Positions 7,993-14,510 of a DNA stretch of 14,510 nucleotides are shown one piece after another. Under the pieces are notes generated by a model, which was given only the letters and a program-made list of their open reading frames with translations, was not told the DNA's origin and searched no databases. The stretch is from the NCBI GenBank assembly GCA_963205525.1, contig CAUJJP010000040.1:1-14510 (forward strand), given 5' to 3'. How positions within the stretch are numbered: position 1 is the first letter of the stretch; the number at the start of each line of letters is the position of its first letter. The DNA comes from Pseudomonadota bacterium. GTDB taxonomy: Bacteria > Pseudomonadota > Gammaproteobacteria > Burkholderiales > Burkholderiaceae. The position numbers and the translations under genes were made by a program.

Positions 7993-10167
7993 ATGGGGCC
8001 CCTGCCGCCGCCCAGCCACCGCATGTCTGCAACCCCCGTCGCGCCGCCTGCCCCCTGGTGGCGCGAATGGCTGGGCGGCAGCCTGGGCTCGATCGCGGTC
8101 ATCGGCCTCGTCCTCTCGATCGGGCTCCTGGCCACCGCTCCGCTGGGCACGGAAGGCGCCGCCGCCGGGGTGCGCGCCGGCCTGCTCACCGCGGTGGCGG
8201 GCGGTGCGGCCTACGCCTGGCTGGGCCGCGCCGCACTACCGGCCGCCGGCCCGAGCTCGGCCACCGCCTTGCTGCTGGCGGCGCTGCTGCTGCAGTTGCA
8301 GACCGACCCGGCCCTGCGCACCGCCCCGGCGCTTCAGCTCGCGCTGCTCGGCGTCGCGGTCGCGCTGTCCGGCGTGCTGCAGCTCGCGGCCGCCTTCGCC
8401 GGGCTGGCCAGGCTCGCGAGCTATGTGCCGCGGCCGGTGGTGAGCGGCTTCATGAACGGGGTGGCGCTGCAGGTGCTGCTGGCGCAGTGGCCGCTGCTCA
8501 GCGGACGGCCGCTGGGCGCCGCGCCGGATGCGGCGCCGATGCCGCTGGCGCTGCTGCTGGGCCTGGGCTGCGCGGCCGCCGTGCTCGGGCTGGCGCACCG
8601 CTGGCCACGCCTGCCGGCCACTTTGCTCGTGCTCGCCGCGGGCACTTTGCTGCACCTGGCCGCCGGCCGGCTGGCACCCGGGCTCGCGCTCGGCCAGACC
8701 GTCGGCAGCCTGCCGACACTGCTCTCGCCGAGCGCGCTGCCGCTGGCAGGGCCTTCCCCGTGGTGGCCGGCACTGCAGGCGCACTTCGAGCCGGTGCTGC
8801 TGACCGCGCTGCTGCTGGCCGGCGTCGGCACGCTGGAGACGGCGCTGAACGCGATCGCGATCGACCGCCAGCGCCAGACCCGGCACGACCCACGGCGCGA
8901 GCTGGCCGCGATCGGCGCCACCAACGTCCTGCTCGGCCTGCTGGGCGCGCTGCCGGCGACGATCACGCGCTCGCGCGCGACCGCCACCGCGCTCGCCGGA
9001 GGCAGCCGGCGCCAGGCGCTGATCGCCGGTTCGCTGGTGCTGGGCGCACTCGCGCTGGCCGCCCGCCCGTTGCTGGCGGCACTGCCGCTGCCGGTGCTCG
9101 GCGGCCTGATGCTGGCCCTGGCCTGGGCCTTGCTGGACACCTGGTCGCTGCGGCTGCTGCGCCGGCTGCGCGAGGCCGAGGCACGCGCCAGCCTGGCCGT
9201 GGTGCTGACGGTGATGCTGGTCACGCTCGGCGGCGGGCTGGGCGCCGGGGTCGCGCTCGGCGGCCTGCTGTCGCTGCTGCAGTTCGTGCGACGCATGAAC
9301 CGCTCGCTGGTGCGCAGCCGCTTCAGCGCCGCGCAGCAGCCCTCGCGGCGCATGCGGGTGGCGGCGCTGGAAGCCCAGCTGCGCCCGCTGCGTGCGCGCG
9401 TGCAGGTGCTGGAGCTGGAGGGCGCGCTGTTCTTCGGCAGCGGCGAGCGCCTGCTCGCCGAGGCCGACGCGCTGCCCGCCGACTGCTGCGCGCTGCTGCT
9501 GGACGCAGAGCGCGTGAGCACGGTGGACGACAGCGGCCTGCAGCTGCTGCAGGACCTGCAGCAGCGCCTGGCCGCGCGCGGGGTGGCGCTGCGCATCGCC
9601 GGCCTGCGCCCTCAGATCAGGGCCGGCTGGGCGGCCGAGGAGCTGGGCGCCACGCTCGATCTCGACCCCGACCTCGACCGCGCCCTCGAATGGGCGGAGG
9701 ACCGGCTGCTGCCGGCGCCGGCCACGCCGGCAGCGGCACTCGCACTGGCCGACACGCCGCTGCTGCAGGCGCTGGATGCGGCCGACCGCCCGGCGCTGGA
9801 GCGCCTGCTGGTGGCGCAGCAGCTGGGCGCCGGTGAGCGCCTGTTTGCCGCCGGCGACCCGGGCGACCGCCTGTACCTGCTGCTCAGCGGCTCGGTCAGC
9901 GTGCTGACGGCCGCCGACGAGCAAGGCCGCAGCCGACGCTTTCTCAGCCTGTCGCCCGGCACCCTGCTGGGCGAGACCGCGCTGCTGGACGGCGGCGGCC
10001 GCAGCGCCGGTGCGGTGGCCGACTGCGCATCGACCCTGGTCTGGCTCGACGAGGCGGCACTGCGGGCGCTGGAGCGCAGCCACCCGCAGGCGGCGGCGCG
10101 CCTGTACCGCCAGGTCGCGCAACACCTGTCGCAGCGGCTGCGCAGCGCCACCGCGGGCCGGCGCTGA
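7993..10167 (+). CDS. SulP-family transporter with STAS and cyclic-nucleotide-binding domains
   Basis: An inner-membrane SulP/SLC26-type protein of 724 residues (714 from the alternative ATG at 8023). Numbered from 8023, a hydrophobic transport domain spans ~20-430. It includes YVPRPVVSGFMNGVALQ (134-150), the LETALN helix (281-286) and NVLLGLLGALPATITRSRA, all SulP-like. A STAS domain follows (~455-565, VDDSGLQLL at 501-509), then a cNMP-binding domain (~588-705) with GDPGDRLYLLLSGSVSV and a phosphate cassette, GETALLDGGGRSA, that keeps the key Glu and Arg. The usual SulP N-terminal PQALAYA motif is absent and replaced by SAGPSSATALLL-like sequence, as I recall from a cNMP-linked SulP subfamily of unknown substrate. 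The ATG at 7993 has AGG four bases upstream; 8023 has none, so the start is uncertain. It converges with the cyclase gene. Confidence 0.9.
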   Translation: MGPLPPPSHRMSATPVAPPAPWWREWLGGSLGSIAVIGLVLSIGLLATAPLGTEGAAAGVRAGLLTAVAGGAAYAWLGRAALPAAGPSSATALLLAALLLQLQTDPALRTAPALQLALLGVAVALSGVLQLAAAFAGLARLASYVPRPVVSGFMNGVALQVLLAQWPLLSGRPLGAAPDAAPMPLALLLGLGCAAAVLGLAHRWPRLPATLLVLAAGTLLHLAAGRLAPGLALGQTVGSLPTLLSPSALPLAGPSPWWPALQAHFEPVLLTALLLAGVGTLETALNAIAIDRQRQTRHDPRRELAAIGATNVLLGLLGALPATITRSRATATALAGGSRRQALIAGSLVLGALALAARPLLAALPLPVLGGLMLALAWALLDTWSLRLLRRLREAEARASLAVVLTVMLVTLGGGLGAGVALGGLLSLLQFVRRMNRSLVRSRFSAAQQPSRRMRVAALEAQLRPLRARVQVLELEGALFFGSGERLLAEADALPADCCALLLDAERVSTVDDSGLQLLQDLQQRLAARGVALRIAGLRPQIRAGWAAEELGATLDLDPDLDRALEWAEDRLLPAPATPAAALALADTPLLQALDAADRPALERLLVAQQLGAGERLFAAGDPGDRLYLLLSGSVSVLTAADEQGRSRRFLSLSPGTLLGETALLDGGGRSAGAVADCASTLVWLDEAALRALERSHPQAAARLYRQVAQHLSQRLRSATAGRR

Positions 10168-10174
10168 CCGCGGC

Positions 10175-13100
10175 TCAGGCGGGAAAGCGGCGCGCGCAGG
10201 CTTGCCCGACCGCGGCGCGCAGCGCGGCAGGCTCGTCGGCCGCGGCGTCGAGCTCGACCTGCAGCGCGCGCAGCCAGTCGTCGGCACGCTGATCGTCCAG
10301 CGCCAGCCAGACCTGCACCAGGGCCCAGCGAGCGGCCAGCCCCGACCCCGCGAGGTCGGTGAGGCGCGCCAGCTGCAGGCCTTGTGCCGCCCGCTCGGCG
10401 CGCCCGCGTGCCTCGTCCGCGCGCCCGAGCTGCCAGGCGCACCAGGCCGCGTGCGCGCGCGGCAAGGCGGCATCGCCGCCACCCGCAAGGTCCTCGAACA
10501 GCTCGGCCGCCTCGTCCAGCGCCACCAGCGCCGCCGCCCATTCGGCGCGCTCGCTCAGCAGGCGGCCGCTGCGCGCGAGCGCCGCACCCAGGTTGCGGCG
10601 GTCGCCGTTGCCGCGCGTGATGGCCATCGACCGGCGCCAGGCGTCCAGCGCCGCCTGCGGCTCGCCCTCGGCGCACGCCAGTTCCGCGCGGTGCATCAGC
10701 GCGTGCGCCAACCGCGGCTGCGCCCCGGTGCGCTCGGCCAGGGCCTGCATGGCGTCGATCCAGTGCTGCGCTTCGGCGTGGTCGTGGCGGTCGAGGGCGA
10801 GCACCGCCAGGTTGTCGTGGCAGCCCAGCACCAGGCGGTGGGTGCCGCTTGCCTGTGCCCGCTCGAGGGCCGCCAGCAGCGCCGCACGCGCCAGCGCCGG
10901 CTGGCCCTGGACGCGCGCGACCATGGCCGACAAGACCTCCAGCTTGGCGCGGCAGATCGGCAGCGCCGGCTCGGCCCGCTGCACCGTCGCCAGCGCCGCA
11001 TCCACCCACTCGCGCGCCTGGGCGATGTGGTTGGTCGCGTAGGCCAGCCAGGACAGCAGGCCCTGCGCCTCCGCCGCCACCTGCCAGTGGGCGCAGCGCT
11101 CGGCGCATGCATGTGCCCGCCGGGCCAGCTCGGCGGCCTGCGGGTAGCGGTTCAGGCGGTCCTCGAACAAGGCGCGGGCGAACAGCAGGTCGGCCTGTCG
11201 CCTGTCGTCGGGATGACGTTCGAGCAGGCGCTCGCGCTCGTCCAGCAGGGCTTGCTGGACCTGGCGTTCGCCCATCATGTCGGCCAGCTCCTCGAGCCGG
11301 CGCAGCAGGCCGTCGCTGCGCGCCGGATCGGCCTCGCCGAGCAGCTCCAGCGCGCGCCGCAGGCAGTCGCGCGCACTGGCGTTGGCATGGCGCTGCAGCG
11401 CCGCCTGCGCCGCCCGGTCGTAGCAGTCCAGCGCCAGCGCCAGCTCGCCGGCACGCTCGGCGTGCAGGGCGCACAGGCTCAGGAACTCGGGCCCGCGCTC
11501 CTGCGTGCGCGGCAGCAGCCAGCGCAGCACCGCGCCATGACCGCTGCGGCGCTGGCGCTGCGGCACCGTGTCGTAGACCACCTGGTGCAGCAGGTGGTGA
11601 TCGAAGCACCACTGCGCGGCGTCGGCGATCGTGCTCGGCGCCTGCGCGTGCACCAGCCCCTGGCGATCCAGCAGCGGCAGCTCGGCGCTGGCCTGGGCAT
11701 CGACCTGCGCCAGCGCGGCGTCCCAGAACACGTGGCCGACGATGGAGGCCTGGCGCGCGCAGCCGCGCGCCGGCTCCGGCAGCGCGTCCAGCCGCGCCTG
11801 CAGCAAGGCGACCAAGGTGCCGGGCAGTTCGAGCGCCTGCAGCCGTTCGGGGTGAAGCGTCCAGGCCTCGTCGCCGGTCTCGATGACGCCGCGGTCGAGG
11901 AGCTGGCGCACGATCTCCTCCAGGTAGTAGGGATTGCCTTCGGCCTGCGCCACGATGCGGTCCACCAGCGCCGGCATCGGCGCGTCGAGCCGGGCCAGCA
12001 AGGCCTGCGCCATGGCCCGCGCCTGCGCCGCCGGCATGGGATCCAGGGCGAGCGGGGCGCCGACCGTCGCCGCGGCGGCGCCGCCCGGTGCGGTGGGGCG
12101 GCTGCTGGCGACGATGGCGCAAGCCAGCTTCGGCCCCGCCGCCGCCAGGTGCTGCAGCAGCTCGACCGAGCCGGCGTCAGCCCAGTGCAAGTCCTCCACC
12201 AGCAGCAGCGGCGGCGCGCCGAGCTGCTGCGCCAGCCGCTGCAAGGCGCGCAGGCAGGCGGCGAAGGCGGCGTCGCGCAGGGCGCGCGGGTCCAGCGCCT
12301 GCAGGTGCGGGCTGGCGCCGAAGTCCATCCCGATCAGCTGGCCCAGGCAGTGCGCGTCGGCCTGCGCGCGGCGCCCGAGCAGGCGCCGCACACCCGCCAG
12401 CAAGCGGCGCCGGGCGCGCGGCGCGGGGTCGCTGTCGGCGATCCCGAGCTGGCGCGTGAGGAGCTGACGCAGCAGGCCCCAGGGCCGCATCCCGGCGTCG
12501 TGCTGCGCCTGCACGCGCAGCACGCGCGGCGCGGGCAGCAAGGCGGCGAGCTCGCGCAGCAAGCGGCTCTTGCCGATGCCGGCGTCGCCGACCACGGTCA
12601 GTGCCTGCGCGCCGGCGGCGGCGGCGTCGACCAGCGCCTGCAGCCGCGCCAGCTCGCCCTCGCGCGCGATCAGCGGCAGCCGCACGCCGGGCAGGCCGCG
12701 CTCGGCGTGCAGGGCGTCGTCGGCGCGCAAGGCGAGCACGAGGTAGCTGCGCATCGGCTCGGGCAAGCCCTTGAACGCCTGCGGCGGCAGCGCCTGCACC
12801 TCGAAGCGCCCGCGCACCTGGGTCCAGGTTTCCTGGCTGATGCGCATGGACCACGGCGGCGCGCTCTGCTCCATGCGCGCGGCGACGTGCACGGCGGCAC
12901 CGACCGCGGTGCGGTCGGCCTCGTAGCCGGCGCCGAGCGCGACCATGCCGCTGTGGGCACCGATGCGCAGCGGCAGGTCGGCGATCGGCAAGCGCGCGCG
13001 CAGTGCGGCGGCGTGCTCGCGCGCGGCCTGCAGCATCTGCAGCCCGGCGACCAGCGCGCGCCGGGCGTCGTCCTCCTGCGCCCGGGCACTGCCGAACACG

Positions 13101-13429
13101 GCCTTGAAGCCGTCGCCGGCAAACTGCAGCACGCGCCCGCCGTGGCACTCGACGATCTGCGCCATGCGCTCGACGATCTCGCCCAGCACCGCCAGCGCGT
13201 CCTCGGGGTCCAGCCCCTGCACGACGGCGGTCGATCCGGCGAGGTCGGCGAACAGCACCGTCATCCAGCGCCGCTCGAGCACCGGCTGCTGCAGGCGCGC
13301 CAGCCGCTCGCGCAGCGGCTGCAGCGCCAGCGCCAGCGCCTGCTCGCCCAGCAGCTCGCGCTGCGCCTGCAGCGCGGCGATCGCCGCCTGCAGCGCGTCG
13401 CGGCTGTCCTCGCTCGCCGGGTTCGACAT
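10175..13429 (-). CDS. Class III nucleotide cyclase domain / AAA ATPase / TPR-like protein
   Basis: A 1084-residue predicted cytoplasmic signalling protein. Residues ~10-52 are a Leu-rich probable coiled coil. A class III adenylate/guanylate cyclase domain covers ~54-215: the metal aspartates are in LFADLAGST (D62) and [11 protein letters not shown] (D106), and the transition-state Arg is in HVAARMEQ (R185). An AAA_16/STAND ATPase follows, with Walker A GDAGIGKS (281-288) and Walker [12 protein letters not shown] (408-417). From ~600 to the end there are repeated Ala/Leu-rich helical pairs typical of MalT-like TPRs. The usual base-selecting Lys is Gln (Q102) and the usual Asn is His (H181), so the product nucleotide and activity are uncertain. 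The start is taken at 13427-13429 (MSNPASED). ATGs at 13447 and 13531 are alternatives, and none has a clear ribosome site. No transmembrane segment is seen. Confidence 0.93.
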   Translation of the reverse strand: MSNPASEDSRDALQAAIAALQAQRELLGEQALALALQPLRERLARLQQPVLERRWMTVLFADLAGSTAVVQGLDPEDALAVLGEIVERMAQIVECHGGRVLQFAGDGFKAVFGSARAQEDDARRALVAGLQMLQAAREHAAALRARLPIADLPLRIGAHSGMVALGAGYEADRTAVGAAVHVAARMEQSAPPWSMRISQETWTQVRGRFEVQALPPQAFKGLPEPMRSYLVLALRADDALHAERGLPGVRLPLIAREGELARLQALVDAAAAGAQALTVVGDAGIGKSRLLRELAALLPAPRVLRVQAQHDAGMRPWGLLRQLLTRQLGIADSDPAPRARRRLLAGVRRLLGRRAQADAHCLGQLIGMDFGASPHLQALDPRALRDAAFAACLRALQRLAQQLGAPPLLLVEDLHWADAGSVELLQHLAAAGPKLACAIVASSRPTAPGGAAAATVGAPLALDPMPAAQARAMAQALLARLDAPMPALVDRIVAQAEGNPYYLEEIVRQLLDRGVIETGDEAWTLHPERLQALELPGTLVALLQARLDALPEPARGCARQASIVGHVFWDAALAQVDAQASAELPLLDRQGLVHAQAPSTIADAAQWCFDHHLLHQVVYDTVPQRQRRSGHGAVLRWLLPRTQERGPEFLSLCALHAERAGELALALDCYDRAAQAALQRHANASARDCLRRALELLGEADPARSDGLLRRLEELADMMGERQVQQALLDERERLLERHPDDRRQADLLFARALFEDRLNRYPQAAELARRAHACAERCAHWQVAAEAQGLLSWLAYATNHIAQAREWVDAALATVQRAEPALPICRAKLEVLSAMVARVQGQPALARAALLAALERAQASGTHRLVLGCHDNLAVLALDRHDHAEAQHWIDAMQALAERTGAQPRLAHALMHRAELACAEGEPQAALDAWRRSMAITRGNGDRRNLGAALARSGRLLSERAEWAAALVALDEAAELFEDLAGGGDAALPRAHAAWCAWQLGRADEARGRAERAAQGLQLARLTDLAGSGLAARWALVQVWLALDDQRADDWLRALQVELDAAADEPAALRAAVGQACARRFPA

Positions 13430-13462
13430 GGTGGCGCAGGATGACATGCCAGGCGCGCGCTG

Positions 13463-13486
13463 TGAACCCGCGCCTGAACCCGCGCC
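13463..13486. repeat. Perfect 12-base tandem duplication in the divergent intergenic gap
   Basis: TGAACCCGCGCC occurs twice in direct succession (13463-13474 and 13475-13486) between the cyclase start and the HerA-like gene. It could be a pair of operator half-sites or a recent slippage product. If the cyclase actually starts at 13531, the same bases would encode a GAGS duplication in its N terminus. Confidence 0.85.
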
Positions 13487-13494
13487 GCGTGCGC

Positions 13495-13522
13495 CACTTT
13501 CGCCTCTTGCGCCGCTTAGACT
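13495..13522 (+). promoter_or_regulatory. Possible promoter for the HerA-like ATPase gene
   Basis: TAGACT (13517-13522) is a fair -10 match, with a poor -35-like CACTTT (13495-13500) 16 bases upstream. Transcription would begin near 13529 and leave a leader of about 29 bases. This is the most A/T-containing part of the gap, but the -35 is weak. Confidence 0.25.
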
Positions 13523-13557
13523 GCCGGCCATCCACAGTTTGCGAACAGGCGCTGCCC

Positions 13558-14510
13558 ATGGCCGACCCCATCCTCGTCGCCCGCCACGGCGACATCGAGT
13601 GCCAGCTGCTGCCGGCGATGGCGAATCGCCACGGCCTCATCACCGGCGCCACCGGCACCGGCAAGACGATCACGCTGCAGACCCTGGCCGAGAACTTCAG
13701 CCGCCTGGGCGTGCCGGTGTTCATGGCCGACGTGAAGGGCGACCTCAGCGGCATCAGCCAGCGCGGCGAGCTGCCGCCCAAGGTGGCCAAGATCCTGCAG
13801 GAGCGCGGCCTGCCGCTGCCCGAGGCCACCGTCTGCCCGGCCACCCTGTGGGACGTGTTCGGCGAGCAAGGCCACCCGGTGCGCACCACGGTGTCGGACA
13901 TGGGCCCGCTGCTGTTGTCGCGCATGCTGGCGCTCAACGAGACCCAGGCCGGTGTCCTCAGCCTGGTGTTCCGGATCGCCGACGACCAGGGCCTGCTGCT
14001 GCTGGACCTGAAGGACTTGCGCGCCATGCTGCAGCACGTGGGCGACCACGCGCGCCAGTTCACCACCGAGTACGGCAACATCAGCGCCGCCAGCGTGGGT
14101 GCGATCCAGCGCGGGCTGCTGCAGCTCGACGAGCAGGGCGGCGAACGCTTCTTCGGCGAGCCCCTGCTCGACCTGTCGGACTTCATGCAGACGGTGGACG
14201 GCCGCGGCGTGGTCAACATCCTGGCCGCCGACCGCCTGCTCACCGCGCCGCGCCTGTACGCCAGCTTCCTGCTGTGGATGCTGTCGGAGCTGTTCGAGAT
14301 GCTGCCCGAGGTCGGCGACCTGGACAAACCCAAGCTGGTGTTCTTCTTCGACGAGGCGCACCTGCTGTTCAAGGATGCGCCTGCGGTGCTGATCGAACGC
14401 ATCGAGCTCGTCGTGCGGCTGGTGCGCAGCAAGGGAGTGGGCGTCTATTTCGTGACTCAGAATCCGCTGGACGTGCCCGACACCGTGCTCGCCCAGCTCG
14501 GCAACCGGGT
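13558..14510 (+). CDS. HerA-like helicase/ATPase, DUF853 (YjgR) family, 3' end outside window
   Basis: The first 317 codons of a P-loop ATPase run off the right edge without a stop, so the gene is partial. Walker A is GATGTGKT (residues 30-37), directly after NRHGLIT, and Walker B is [10 protein letters not shown] (262-271). [13 protein letters not shown] follows the first strand, and later [20 protein letters not shown] is the conserved C-terminal-half motif of the DUF853 family, to which E. coli YjgR belongs. These proteins resemble HerA DNA translocases, but their cellular role is not established. The ATG at 13558-13560 gives [12 protein letters not shown] and has only a weak AGG upstream. 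It is divergent from the cyclase gene with 128 bases between, and nothing links it functionally to that gene. Confidence 0.92.
   Translation, partial: MADPILVARHGDIECQLLPAMANRHGLITGATGTGKTITLQTLAENFSRLGVPVFMADVKGDLSGISQRGELPPKVAKILQERGLPLPEATVCPATLWDVFGEQGHPVRTTVSDMGPLLLSRMLALNETQAGVLSLVFRIADDQGLLLLDLKDLRAMLQHVGDHARQFTTEYGNISAASVGAIQRGLLQLDEQGGERFFGEPLLDLSDFMQTVDGRGVVNILAADRLLTAPRLYASFLLWMLSELFEMLPEVGDLDKPKLVFFFDEAHLLFKDAPAVLIERIELVVRLVRSKGVGVYFVTQNPLDVPDTVLAQLGNR

Noticed and set aside
7197..9836. 879-residue plus-strand frame spanning yebC (antisense) and SulP (alternate frame)
   Set aside because: It crosses two well-supported genes and its second half is Ala/Arg/Gly low complexity, typical of a shifted reading of GC-rich coding DNA.
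10151..10173. CCGCGG inverted repeat around the convergent stop codons as a bidirectional terminator
   Set aside because: The stem is only six base pairs with an 11-base loop and there is no T-run on either strand, so it is indistinguishable from chance in GC-rich DNA.
8236..12122. Long minus-strand frames over SulP and the cyclase 3' half (750 and 836 residues)
   Set aside because: They are antisense or out-of-frame shadows of the SulP and cyclase genes and contain no motifs.
10010..13444. 1144-residue plus-strand open frame antisense to the cyclase gene
   Set aside because: It lies opposite a gene with clear domain motifs, has an Arg/Gln/Ala/His-biased composition without motifs, and also overlaps the SulP 3' end. 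Long antisense frames are expected at this GC content.

Overview
The window is very GC-rich DNA whose genes read as a betaproteobacterium, most likely a member of the Burkholderiales (Rubrivivax/Leptothrix/Caldimonas-like). The evidence is near-total G/C at third codon positions, protein sequences typical of that group, and a gene order (yebC-purD-[acyltransferase]-hemF-nadD-rsfS-rlmH-maf-rng) that I recall from Burkholderiales. The placement is inference from composition and synteny; no rRNA or tRNA gene is present to confirm it.

Positions 121 to 7901 hold nine minus-strand genes packed so tightly that they almost certainly form one operon. In order of transcription they are yebC (transcriptional/translational regulator), purD (purine synthesis), a small lysophospholipid acyltransferase, hemF (aerobic heme synthesis), nadD (NAD synthesis), rsfS (ribosome silencing factor), rlmH (23S rRNA methyltransferase), maf/yhdE (nucleotide pyrophosphatase) and rng (RNase G). 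Stops and starts overlap (ATGA, TTGA), abut, or are separated by 2 to 7 bases everywhere except before maf (40 bases). Three of the nine genes appear to use non-ATG starts. The theme is housekeeping: ribosome maturation and silencing at the distal end, cofactor and nucleotide synthesis at the proximal end. The most distinctive item is RsfS, whose normal ~115-residue domain carries a ~185-residue Lys/Ala/Pro tail encoded by three families of tandem DNA repeats.

Positions 7902 to 13557 form an accessory-looking signalling/transport segment. A plus-strand gene encodes a divergent SulP (SLC26-type) membrane transporter fused to a STAS domain and a C-terminal cyclic-nucleotide-binding domain. It converges, with 7 bases between stop codons, on a large minus-strand gene encoding a class III nucleotide cyclase domain joined to an AAA/STAND-type ATPase and a helical TPR-like region. 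A cyclic-nucleotide sensor beside a putative cyclic-nucleotide synthase is the best candidate here for a linked, little-described system, though the link is inferred from adjacency only.

From 13558 to the right edge runs the start of a HerA-like ATPase gene of the DUF853/YjgR family, divergent from the cyclase gene. The 128-base gap between them contains a perfect 12-base tandem duplication. The first 120 bases, downstream of rng, have clearly lower GC and no gene I can name. I see no CRISPR array, insertion sequence, tRNA or rRNA. The many long antisense reading frames are consequences of high GC.
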